Positions 29,394-37,559 of a stretch of DNA of 64,000 nt are shown one piece after another. The stretch is from Nostoc sp. JL34. GTDB lineage: Bacteria; Cyanobacteriota; Cyanobacteriia; Cyanobacteriales; Nostocaceae. How positions within the stretch are numbered: position 1 is the stretch's first letter; the number at the start of each line of letters is the position of its first letter. Under the pieces are notes generated by a model that worked only from the letters and a program-made list of their open reading frames with translations, had not been told where the DNA came from and did no database searches. Position numbers and translations under genes: made by a program. The stretch is taken from contig NZ_JABXKQ010000056.1 of assembly GCF_017114945.1 (NCBI RefSeq), forward strand, positions 123,070-187,069, given 5' to 3'.

Positions 29394-29969
29394 CTACTTC
29401 TGCATATTCCGCTTCATTTGTTCTAATTCATCCTGAGTTTCCCAGCTACGGAACTTCTCTTCTAAGTCATCCAACCCACCAGAATAACTGCTAGTCTGAT
29501 TCGACCAACCAATGCTTTCCGAACGCTGCTGGGTTTGCGCTTTCGCACGGGCTGTTTGTGCTTCGGCGGCTTTAGCTTGTACCTCCTGTCGCCGTTGCTG
29601 AATTTTTTGCAGTAGTTCTTGAGATTGGTTAATGCGTTCTTTCAGTCCTTGCATGTGTCCCCAGCGCTGATTTCCTTCGCGCAACAGGGCTGCTTCTCGC
29701 TCACCCGCCGCCGCTGCCAAATCCTCTCTATTGGCGTTTTTGGCTTTTTGAATGCGGATATGCCAACGCTGAATTTCTTGCGCGGTAGACAGAATTTCTT
29801 CTTCCGATCGCTTCTCTTGTAATTTTAAATCTGCGATCAGCTTTAATGTGTCTTCTTCTTGCTCACGCAGCTGTTCTAGCAGCGCCTCTAACTCCAAATG
29901 TGGATTGTTACGCAAGAATTCTTCTAAACGGTTTTCTAAAAACCGACTCAAATCATCAAATAAGCCCAC
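29394..29969 (-). CDS. TIGR04376 family coiled-coil protein (PspA-like)
   Basis: 191 residues from a GTG at 29969. Long heptad-rich helices occupy most of the chain (about 5-150), with an early signature MGLFDDLSRFLENRLEEFLRNNPHLELEALLEQLREQE typical of the cyanobacterial TIGR04376 family, which resembles the helical PspA/Vipp1 core. The C-terminus has Gln/Ser-rich and acidic stretches. A membrane-maintenance function is only inferred. Confidence 0.85.
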   Translation of the reverse strand: MGLFDDLSRFLENRLEEFLRNNPHLELEALLEQLREQEEDTLKLIADLKLQEKRSEEEILSTAQEIQRWHIRIQKAKNANREDLAAAAGEREAALLREGNQRWGHMQGLKERINQSQELLQKIQQRRQEVQAKAAEAQTARAKAQTQQRSESIGWSNQTSSYSGGLDDLEEKFRSWETQDELEQMKRNMQK

Positions 29970-30118
29970 TGCTAGAACTCCAGAGATCGGGTGCGTGACT
30001 ATTTTATTGTAGTGGTCAGGTGGACTTCTGGGTGTTAGTTAGATTTCAAAGTTGGGAAGAATGTATTTGGTGAAACTACGCAAATAACCCTGACTTACAA
30101 AATAAGGCTTTAATAAGT

Positions 30119-31651
30119 ATGAGTTCTGACTTTCAACCGCCACCTAAGAGCTTGTCCATACTAGCTTCTGTAGGAGGAGTCCTTACCGCTGCGATCGCGA
30201 TCGCACTTTTAAATGGTTGGTCTAAACAACTTTCCAATACTTCTATAAAAAAACCTGAAATATCAACATCCCCAATTGCTTCTCAACCAGAGAAACCCCA
30301 AAGCCCTGTCTCTAGTGCGAAAGAAGCTGAAATAGTTGCCAGCCTTGATGCTAAATCCGTAGTTTTACCAGGTCAATCCATTCCTAAGAACCAACTAACA
30401 GTAGCCATAATTCCCTATACTGCTCCTGGAGTTGGAAAACTGACCCCAGAGGAAATGACAACGGCCCGTCAAGCTTGGTCATACTTCCAGCGCAACTGGA
30501 ACGATGAAACTGGCTTGATCAATTCTGTTGATGGCTTTGCCTCGATAAGTATGTGGGATCAGACAGCAGCGATCGCAGCCTTAGTCAGTGCTAGAGAACT
30601 CAATATCGTGCCTGCGGCTGAATTTGAAGCCAAAATGAGCAAAATGTTGAATACATTAGCATCAATGCCTTTGTACAAAGGAGAACTACCCAACAAGGTT
30701 TACAATGCGAAAACACTCGTACCCGTTAATTATGGTCAACTAGAAAAACGGGAAGAAATTGGTTGGTCAGCCATTGATTTGGGAAGAATGGCAATCTGGT
30801 TGAAGATTGTCGAGGCCAAGTATCCAGAAATGCGATCGCAAACAGCAGCAGTTTGGAAACATTGGCAAGTCAAACGTCTGACCACAAATGGCCAAATGTA
30901 TGGTACTGCTGTCATCAAAGGCAAAGAACAGTATAACCAAGAAGGTCGCTTGGGGTATGAGAATTATGCTGCTTATGGTCTGAAACTGTGGGGTTTGGAT
31001 GTTAATAAAGCCTTAGATTATCAGTCTCAGACTGCCTTTGTCGATCTTTACGGACAGGGAATTCCTTACGATAAACGGGACTATAAAAACTCTGGAGCCA
31101 ATAACTACGTTCTTAGCGAACCCTATATCTTAGATGGCATTGAAACTGGATTTCAAGCTTTGCCTAAAGCTTATGCCGATCGGATTTTAGCTGCTCAAGC
31201 AGCGCGTTATGAAGCCACAAAACAATTAACTGCCGTCACCGAAGACAACTTAGATCGTCCGCCATACTTTGTTTACAGCAGTCTATTTGTCAACGGAGAA
31301 CCTTGGGCAACCATTGCAGATACCAGAGAACAGTACAACAATTTGCGATTTCTCAGTGCCAAAGCTGCGATCGGCTGGCATGTACTTTATAACACTGCTT
31401 ATACCCGTCAGTTATTTGATTTCGTTCAAGCCAACCTTAAGTCTAAAGAGGGCTGGTACAACGGCTTTTATGAGTCTCTCCGTCAGCCGAATAAAACTCT
31501 CACCGCCAATAATAACGGTGTGATTATGGAGAGTTTACTATATAAAAAAGTTGGGCAACCACTTACTGTTTGGGCAGGAGTCAGGAGTCATAAGTCAACC
31601 AAAAAGGCTATCAGAACACCACAAGTTACAGCTAAGATTCTCAGACCATGA
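30119..31651 (+). CDS. DUF3131 domain protein with N-terminal membrane anchor
   Basis: 510 residues. One transmembrane helix (about 12-31, ILASVGGVLTAAIAIALLNG) precedes a Pro/Ser-rich linker and a large domain (about 110-490) with GFASISMWDQTAAIAALVSARELN, KREEIGWSAIDLGRMAIWLKI and the NNNGVIMESLLYKK end. That is the DUF3131 alpha/alpha-barrel family, structurally related to glycan-active enzymes; activity not assigned. Likely periplasmic. Convergent with the peroxiredoxin gene, with a hairpin between. Confidence 0.87.
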   Translation: MSSDFQPPPKSLSILASVGGVLTAAIAIALLNGWSKQLSNTSIKKPEISTSPIASQPEKPQSPVSSAKEAEIVASLDAKSVVLPGQSIPKNQLTVAIIPYTAPGVGKLTPEEMTTARQAWSYFQRNWNDETGLINSVDGFASISMWDQTAAIAALVSARELNIVPAAEFEAKMSKMLNTLASMPLYKGELPNKVYNAKTLVPVNYGQLEKREEIGWSAIDLGRMAIWLKIVEAKYPEMRSQTAAVWKHWQVKRLTTNGQMYGTAVIKGKEQYNQEGRLGYENYAAYGLKLWGLDVNKALDYQSQTAFVDLYGQGIPYDKRDYKNSGANNYVLSEPYILDGIETGFQALPKAYADRILAAQAARYEATKQLTAVTEDNLDRPPYFVYSSLFVNGEPWATIADTREQYNNLRFLSAKAAIGWHVLYNTAYTRQLFDFVQANLKSKEGWYNGFYESLRQPNKTLTANNNGVIMESLLYKKVGQPLTVWAGVRSHKSTKKAIRTPQVTAKILRP

Positions 31652-31766
31652 AAAAACTGGCGTTGCATAGAGGAAATTTACAAAACCAAAAGAGATGAAA
31701 ACATCGGAATATCCTTCAGGTTCGGATGCCTAGCCAACTGACTATATTCTCACGCAAAAAAACAAA

Positions 31767-31790
31767 GACGCAAAGTTATAACTTTACGTC
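31767..31790. terminator. Bidirectional terminator-like hairpin
   Basis: GACGCAAAGTT-AT-AACTTTACGTC forms an 11-bp stem with one mismatch between two convergent genes. On the plus strand it is followed by CTTGCTTTTTT, so it fits a Rho-independent terminator for the DUF3131 gene; the other side has an A-rich flank (AAAAAAACAAA), so it can serve the peroxiredoxin gene too. Confidence 0.8.
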
Positions 31791-31821
31791 CTTGCTTTTT
31801 TATCCGAAATCATTTTCAGAT

Positions 31822-32460
31822 TTACTTGTTAGGCTGAGGAGTTACCCGCAGATAGGGTTTAACTTCCTCGTAACCTTTGGGGAATTTCTGTTTGAGTACT
31901 TCTGGATCTTTGAGTGAGGGGACAATTACAACATCGTCCCCATCTTTCCAATCAGCTGGTGTCGCCACGCTGTAATTATCAGTCAATTGCAGAGAATCAA
32001 TCACCCGCAAAAGTTCATCAAAGTTGCGTCCCGTGCTAGGAGGATAGGTGAAAGAGAGACGGAGTTTCTTGTTGGGGTCAATTACAAAAACCGATCGCAC
32101 TGTCACAGCCGCATTAGCATTGGGGTGGATCATGTCGTACAGATCAGCAACCTTGCGATCTGCATCTGCCAAAATTGGGTAGTTAAGGGTGGTGCTTTGA
32201 GTTTCTTCAATGTCTCCCACCCAGCCTTTGTGAGATTCTACGTCATCAACGCTGAGTGCGATCGCTTTGACATTGCGCTTGTCAAATTCTGGTTTGAGCT
32301 TGGCAACTGTGCCAAGTTCTGTTGTACAAACAGGTGTAAAATCAGCAGGGTGAGAAAACAGCACAACCCAGCTGTCACCTGCCCATTGGTAAAAATCGAT
32401 GTCGCCGTGTGTTGAGGCTTGCGTAAAGTTGGGTACTGTGTCACCTAGACGGAGAGCCAT
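31822..32460 (-). CDS. 1-Cys peroxiredoxin (Prx6 type)
   Basis: 212 residues from the ATG at 32460. The frame is open 46 codons further upstream, but that extension has no family similarity, and MALRLGDTVPNF is the normal start. The peroxidatic Cys45 lies in HPADFTPVCTTELG; the C-terminal dimerisation region contains IDPNKKLRLSFTYPPSTGRN, typical of Prx6. No resolving Cys is visible. Reduces hydroperoxides in the cytoplasm. Ends at a shared hairpin with the convergent DUF3131 gene. Confidence 0.95.
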   Translation of the reverse strand: MALRLGDTVPNFTQASTHGDIDFYQWAGDSWVVLFSHPADFTPVCTTELGTVAKLKPEFDKRNVKAIALSVDDVESHKGWVGDIEETQSTTLNYPILADADRKVADLYDMIHPNANAAVTVRSVFVIDPNKKLRLSFTYPPSTGRNFDELLRVIDSLQLTDNYSVATPADWKDGDDVVIVPSLKDPEVLKQKFPKGYEEVKPYLRVTPQPNK

Positions 32461-32603
32461 GAGAGATTCCCTGTAGTTAGAAAAGCATATATATTCTAGT
32501 ATGCCATCATGACATAAAACCCCTATTCCCCAATCGGGCTTTAGCTGTTTGAAACAAAATTTTAGGTTGTCAGCACTTTCGGATAAAGTCTGGCTCAACT
32601 CCT

Positions 32604-32726
32604 ATGTCTAGATTTTTATTTTTAGCGTTAATCTTAATTGGGATTAATTTTATGATTGCAGATATCTTTGTCAAAGCACTTTTAGTACCTATTTGGCAAA
32701 AACTGCTGTTGTCTGCGTTGAGTTAA
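32604..32726 (+). CDS. Possible 40-residue membrane peptide
   Basis: An ATG-to-TAA frame of 40 residues with two hydrophobic segments (LFLALILIGINFMIADIF and LLVPIWQKLLLSAL). No ribosome binding site stands out. It overlaps the 3' end of the glycosyltransferase gene on the other strand by 4 bp. Too short for homology judgement; it could be a chance ORF. Confidence 0.35.
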   Translation: MSRFLFLALILIGINFMIADIFVKALLVPIWQKLLLSALS

Positions 32727-33901
32727 ATTAATTTGTTTGTGAGAATTTCCTGGTAGGCTTGGATTGTTTGCTTTGCGATCGCATCCCAGCTAAAATTTTC
32801 CAAGGCATATTTTTGGGCGTTTAATCCCCGTCGTTGGCGTTCTGCGGGATTTTGCAAAGCCTCTTGCAGTAACTCTACCAGTACTTGAACATCTATTGCG
32901 CCTACCCAACCCGACTCACTATCACGTATCTGTTGACAAATATGCACTTGGTCAGAAATGACTACGGGTACACCTGCAACCATCGCTTCAGCTACAGCAA
33001 TCCCAAAATTTTCGTAGTAGGAAGGCAAGACAAATAAATCAGCAGCTTGTAGTAAACTAATTTTTAACTCTCCAGTCACAAAGCCAGTAATTGTAGTGTG
33101 CGATCGCAGTGGTGAATTTTGAATTTGAGATATTATCTTTTGTTCGTAATCTGGATCTTGAGGATTTGTCCCAGCTAAGACAAAATGAAACTTATAACCA
33201 ACTGCTAATAGCTTCTCTAGCGCCGGAATCAACAAATTTAACCCCTTTTTCGGGTCAATTCGTGACATAAACAGCACCAACGGTACATCCTTTGGTATTT
33301 CTAACTGACTACAGACATTTTTAATAGAAGATTGACGGGGAATTACACCCAAGGGAATTACTAAATCTGGCGTAGATACTCCAAATCGTTCTGATATTTT
33401 AGCTTCTTGATCGCTGGTAAAATGAATAGCTGCGGCACTAGCTAAATTTTGACGTTCTATAATTGCGACATAAAGCTGTTTTAATTGCTTTTTCTTCTGT
33501 AAATCAGCCGGATCGAGAGTACCCAAAGGACGGAAAATATAAGGTAGCTTTTGCTGGCGACACACAATAGCAGCAGCACTAATTATTGGCGAGAATAGAG
33601 CATGAATATGTGCTATGTCAAACTCGTGAGCATGACGTTTTAGCCAGTTTAATAAATCTAGGGAAAATTTGTAACGACGAAATGGGGCACAACGAAAATA
33701 AATTATTTCATAGCCATCTTGTTTAATTGGGCGATTTAAAGGAACATCCAGAGGTGTTTGACCATTATCGCCATTACTATCAGTTGTGAGAATTGTAACT
33801 TCTACTCCCTCTTTTACTAATGCTGGAGCTAATCCTAGTACCATTTGACTGGGGCCGCCGTAAATCAAAGAAATTGAGGGGACAATTTGTAATATTTTCA
33901 T
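32723..33901 (-). CDS. GT4 family glycosyltransferase
   Basis: 392 residues, GT-B: N-terminal MKILQIVPSISLIYGGPSQM; C-terminal VLFMSRIDPKKGLNLLIPAL and YYENFGIAVAEAMVAGVP. It resembles WbuB/WcaI-like GT4 enzymes of exopolysaccharide pathways. Lies downstream of another GT4 gene on the same strand with a heptamer repeat in the 38-bp gap, so co-transcription is likely. Specificity unknown. Confidence 0.92.
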   Translation of the reverse strand: MKILQIVPSISLIYGGPSQMVLGLAPALVKEGVEVTILTTDSNGDNGQTPLDVPLNRPIKQDGYEIIYFRCAPFRRYKFSLDLLNWLKRHAHEFDIAHIHALFSPIISAAAIVCRQQKLPYIFRPLGTLDPADLQKKKQLKQLYVAIIERQNLASAAAIHFTSDQEAKISERFGVSTPDLVIPLGVIPRQSSIKNVCSQLEIPKDVPLVLFMSRIDPKKGLNLLIPALEKLLAVGYKFHFVLAGTNPQDPDYEQKIISQIQNSPLRSHTTITGFVTGELKISLLQAADLFVLPSYYENFGIAVAEAMVAGVPVVISDQVHICQQIRDSESGWVGAIDVQVLVELLQEALQNPAERQRRGLNAQKYALENFSWDAIAKQTIQAYQEILTNKLI

Positions 33902-33913
33902 TTGTTATTCACT

Positions 33914-33955
33914 AATAACCAATGACCAATGACCAATGACTAATGACCAATGACC
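33914..33955. repeat. Heptanucleotide repeat (AATGACC) overlapping a gene end
   Basis: Six head-to-tail copies of AATGACC or close variants (AATAACC, AATGACT). The stop codon and last residues of the GT4 gene at 33940-35115 are encoded within the array. STRR-type. Confidence 0.85.
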
Positions 33956-35115
33956 AATTCTTGATAAAACTCTAATTGCTGTTTAGCTAAAGCTTTATTT
34001 GTGTATTTAATCATTGCTTTTTGATAACCCATTTCACCCAGAGTATGAGCAAAATATGGTTTATCCATTAATTGAACTAAGCAATTAGCAAGGGCTTGAG
34101 CATCACCTTCGGGAAATACTAAACCAGCATCGCCAATTACATAGGGTATTTCACCAGAATCAGAACCAATTACAGGCACTTGGCAAGCCATCGCCTCAAT
34201 TAAGACATGACCAAATTGTTCTTTCCAACCAACAGAAGTTAAGGTTTTAAACTTGTAAGTTGTTTCTGAAGGCAATACCAAAGTACTCATTAAATTGATA
34301 TAGTTTGCAACCTCATCATGTGGGACGCTTTCTACCAAAATCAACCGTTCTTTAATATTTTTCTCTGTCGCTATTTTGATTAATTCATCTTGCAACTCTC
34401 CTCGTCCTAGTAGCAGTAACTTCCAAGGTTTATTTTTTAAACTTATTAAGGCTTGCAAAAGTGTTAATAAACCCTTTTCTTGCACAAATCGCCCAACAAA
34501 GCCTACCACAAAATCTCCTTTTTTAATGCCAAACTTAGCAGCTAATTCTGGTTGGGCTTTGGGAGTAAATAGACTTTCATCTACACCCAGTTGTGGCATG
34601 ACTTTAATTGCCCCTTCATATCCGCGTTGTTGCAAAACTTCTACTCCATCTTGATTGCCAGAAATGATCCCGTGGCTGTGGCTGAGGTTATATTTTTCTA
34701 ATAAAGCAATTGGTGGTTTCAGTTCATAGGGAAGATTCCACCAGGTAAAAAATAAATTTTTAGCCTTGAGTCCTAATAGCTTATTTAAGGCAATCATTTG
34801 AGTATAAGCCAATGCTCTAGACCCTTGTTCTACCTGGATAATTTGGGGGCGAAATTGTTTTAACAAAGATATCAAATCAGCACCAAAGGTAAGGAGTCCT
34901 TGATGATTTTGACTAAAATTAGAAACTGGAACTATTCTAAATGTGCCTTCATCGCGGTATTCAGTTTCAATAATTCTGTTTTGCACGCCACCTGGTTTCC
35001 AGCGTTTTGGAACTACAACTGTCACCTCAATGTCCGGTTCTAGTTGAGATAAAGCACGTAATTTTTCACAGTTGAGGTCTACGATATAAGTGTGACTAGC
35101 AACTAAGATTTTCAT
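33940..35115 (-). CDS. GT4 family glycosyltransferase with repeat-encoded C-terminus
   Basis: 391 residues. The N-terminus KILVASHTYIVDLNCEKL differs from most GT4 enzymes; the second domain has VVGFVGRFVQEKGLLTLLQAL and QFGHVLIEAMACQVPVIGSDSGEIP, a clear GT4 donor site. The last residues (VIGH) and the TAG stop are encoded by the heptamer repeat at 33914-33955, so the natural end may have been altered by repeat expansion. Part of the second polysaccharide block; sugar specificity unknown. Confidence 0.9.
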   Translation of the reverse strand: MKILVASHTYIVDLNCEKLRALSQLEPDIEVTVVVPKRWKPGGVQNRIIETEYRDEGTFRIVPVSNFSQNHQGLLTFGADLISLLKQFRPQIIQVEQGSRALAYTQMIALNKLLGLKAKNLFFTWWNLPYELKPPIALLEKYNLSHSHGIISGNQDGVEVLQQRGYEGAIKVMPQLGVDESLFTPKAQPELAAKFGIKKGDFVVGFVGRFVQEKGLLTLLQALISLKNKPWKLLLLGRGELQDELIKIATEKNIKERLILVESVPHDEVANYINLMSTLVLPSETTYKFKTLTSVGWKEQFGHVLIEAMACQVPVIGSDSGEIPYVIGDAGLVFPEGDAQALANCLVQLMDKPYFAHTLGEMGYQKAMIKYTNKALAKQQLEFYQELVIGH

Positions 35116-35168
35116 TGTTATTTGTTATTTGTCATTTTTTTAAATAACTAATGCCCAATGCCCAATAA

Positions 35169-36254
35169 CTAAACTTTTTGATCCAATCGACTGTAAATTT
35201 GGCCATCGTTCCATATTGATTGGATGACAGTACCCAAGGCTTTGAAAAACCCCAAAATGTAGAAAATAGCGCGAGTGGCAATTTTGATGGGGGAACCGCT
35301 TTTATGACAAGGTGGGCGTCCCAGAACATGACAGTCAAATAAACGGGCGTATAGGCGTAAAGCTTGAGTCGCAGTGAGGTTTTTCAGCCCCAGTAAGAAA
35401 TGGTTGTGGTAGAAGGTGAGTTGATATTTCAGCGATCGCATACTAATATCATGACAACCCCCTGTTTCTTCGCCTAAATGCACCAAATGGGCTTCTGGGT
35501 CGTACCAAATCTTATATCCTGTCTGCCTCACCCGCAAACAAAAATCTGACTCTTCGCGCACTGCACTACCGCGAAACCTCTCATCAAACCTCAGTCCGTA
35601 TTTAGTAAAAATTTCGCTCCGAAAAGACATATTGCAACCCCTGGCTGTCAGTACTTGCTGGGGTTTGATGGTATGTACCAAATCAATATGATACCAAGCG
35701 ATTCCGGGGTCCATAGCTTGGGGAGGTAGATATTCAATCTCTAAATCTCCTCCAGAATCACCCAATTTCATTCTGTCAAATACCCGTCCGGCTACAGCCC
35801 CCACCTCTGGATTTTGCAAATAATTTTTTGCATGGGCTGCTAACAATCCAGGGGTTAGCTGAACATCATCATCAATAAATAATATTATTTCACCAGAAGA
35901 CCGCCGGACACCATAATTCCGCGCTCCTGGTAAACTCGCCCAATCTAAGCGCAACCATTTAATTTTACCTACCTCCGCCATCTCCTCTAAGTACGTTTGA
36001 ATTTCTGGTTGGTGTTTTGGGGTTTGGTCTACAACTAAAACTTCAAAATTTGGATAGTCCTGTTTTAAGACATCCACAATGCTATCTCGTAGCGCTTCTT
36101 CCCGTCCGTAGGTCGGGATTAATACAGTAATTAATGGCCAATTATTCATGGTTTTTTTAAGTAATTTCACTACTTTTATGATAGCCTTGTAAAAATTAAT
36201 TTTCATAAAATTCAGTAAGCTACCATTGCTTTCATTTCCATTCTGACTGTTCAT
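35169..36254 (-). CDS. GT2 family glycosyltransferase
   Basis: 361 residues by the longest ATG frame (36254); a start at 36149 (MNNWPLITVLIPTYGREEAL) is equally possible because the first 35 residues lack family features and neither has a clear ribosome binding site. GT2 fold: VLIPTYGREEALRDSI, VLVVDQTPK, LFIDDDVQLTPG (DxD metal site) and RGSAVREESDFCLRVRQTGY. Transfers a sugar to the growing glycan at the cytoplasmic face. In the second polysaccharide block. Confidence 0.87.
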   Translation of the reverse strand: MNSQNGNESNGSLLNFMKINFYKAIIKVVKLLKKTMNNWPLITVLIPTYGREEALRDSIVDVLKQDYPNFEVLVVDQTPKHQPEIQTYLEEMAEVGKIKWLRLDWASLPGARNYGVRRSSGEIILFIDDDVQLTPGLLAAHAKNYLQNPEVGAVAGRVFDRMKLGDSGGDLEIEYLPPQAMDPGIAWYHIDLVHTIKPQQVLTARGCNMSFRSEIFTKYGLRFDERFRGSAVREESDFCLRVRQTGYKIWYDPEAHLVHLGEETGGCHDISMRSLKYQLTFYHNHFLLGLKNLTATQALRLYARLFDCHVLGRPPCHKSGSPIKIATRAIFYILGFFKALGTVIQSIWNDGQIYSRLDQKV

Positions 36255-36261
36255 AGGTTCT

Positions 36262-36355
36262 AGAAAACCTATTCCCTAGTAGGGAAAAAGCTTTAAATTT
36301 TCCCTCTTCCCTACCAAGGAAGCTTGCTCAGGGGTTAGGTCTGGTGTTAGTTTTT
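36262..36355. repeat. Dispersed repeat core (third copy)
   Basis: The sequence AACCTATTCCCTAGTAGGGA...GCTTTAAATTTTCCCTC...GGGGTTAGGTCTG aligns with the interior of the elements at 42650-42799 and 24819-24983. The flanking inverted ends seen at those sites are not recognisable here, so this may be a worn copy. Confidence 0.55.
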
Positions 36356-36396
36356 CCACATAAGGTAAAAAGTCAGAATTCACATTCAGTCAATTT

Positions 36397-37548
36397 TTAC
36401 ACTGCTGCTGCATAGAGATTATCAAATAACTCATTTTGCTTTTCGGAATTATGCACAATTTGTGCTTGAGCTAATGCTCCTGCACTTAAAAATTCATAAT
36501 GTTCTTGTTTATCAGTTCTATCAAGAAATTGGATAATTTGTTGCAATGCTTGCTCTGCCAAATAGTCATAGGTGCTATTCACAATTTCCCAATATTCATT
36601 AGTTTTGGTTTTTTCTCCGTGTAGCCAATTACTCCAATGCCTAATTTCATTAATGGGTAACTCTAAAATATAACCATTTTCCCCGTGACGAATAAACTCT
36701 GGTAAGGCACATACATTTGTCGTAATTGCCGGAGTAGCAACAGAAAATCCTTCGATGATACTATAGCCATAAGTATCATGTAATGTTGCCATTAATTGAA
36801 AATGGCTTTGCGATAATAACTCAATAACTTTGTCGTTAGGAATATTTTTGTGAAAAACAACGTTATTGAGATTAAGTAACTTTAAATCCTCTACATATTT
36901 GCTGCGATCGGGAAAATCCGTTGGTACTCCTGAACCATGTTCCAGTCCTGAAATTATATGTACAGTAATAGGTAAACCTAATTTTTCTGCTTTCTTGGCG
37001 AGTCTTAAAGCAACAATTCCGCCTTTGCGGGCAATGTGATTGCCAATAAATACAAGTTGGATATTTGTCTGTTCCTGATAAAGTTTCGATTGGTTAACTC
37101 TGACTGGAAAGTTGGGATGGATTACATCCAATTTCTTACTAACTTTGTCTTCTATCTTCCAACCGTCTATTCGCTTAACTAATCTCAACTTGGCATAATC
37201 AGAGATAGCGATAATTTTTTGGCAATTTTCTAGTGCTAACCGATTATTTAATAATTCATAAATTGCCGCTTCACCTTGATTTTGAGGATTTCTATATAAA
37301 ACACGATGATCCTCAAAAGTGAGAAACCAAGGTTTATTTGTATATAAAATTCTGTTAAAAGAATGAATAGCTTGGTATCTTCCCCATACAGGTTGCCACG
37401 CCATAAAGCTGGCTAAAGGATACCAAATTTTTTCTATAGGATATCTGCCCGCGGGAAAAGGCTTGGGGCGGATGAGTGTATGCCGAGAATTTCGAGGTAG
37501 ATTTGGAATGCTGAGGTGTTTTTGACCTCCTATGATAACTTTTATCAT
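36397..37548 (-). CDS. GT4-like glycosyltransferase
   Basis: 383 residues. The N-terminal domain is unusual (IIGGQKHLSIPNLPRNSRHTL) but the C-terminal half shows GT-B features: IQLVFIGNHIARKGGIVALRLA and LHDTYGYSIIEGFSVATPAITT, followed by LPEFIRHGENGYIL. The E in IIEGFS matches the donor-binding Glu. Co-directional, 11 bp after the polymerase gene, so translationally close. Likely adds a sugar in the same pathway. Confidence 0.85.
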   Translation of the reverse strand: MIKVIIGGQKHLSIPNLPRNSRHTLIRPKPFPAGRYPIEKIWYPLASFMAWQPVWGRYQAIHSFNRILYTNKPWFLTFEDHRVLYRNPQNQGEAAIYELLNNRLALENCQKIIAISDYAKLRLVKRIDGWKIEDKVSKKLDVIHPNFPVRVNQSKLYQEQTNIQLVFIGNHIARKGGIVALRLAKKAEKLGLPITVHIISGLEHGSGVPTDFPDRSKYVEDLKLLNLNNVVFHKNIPNDKVIELLSQSHFQLMATLHDTYGYSIIEGFSVATPAITTNVCALPEFIRHGENGYILELPINEIRHWSNWLHGEKTKTNEYWEIVNSTYDYLAEQALQQIIQFLDRTDKQEHYEFLSAGALAQAQIVHNSEKQNELFDNLYAAAV

Positions 37549-37559
37549 TTTTATTTCAT

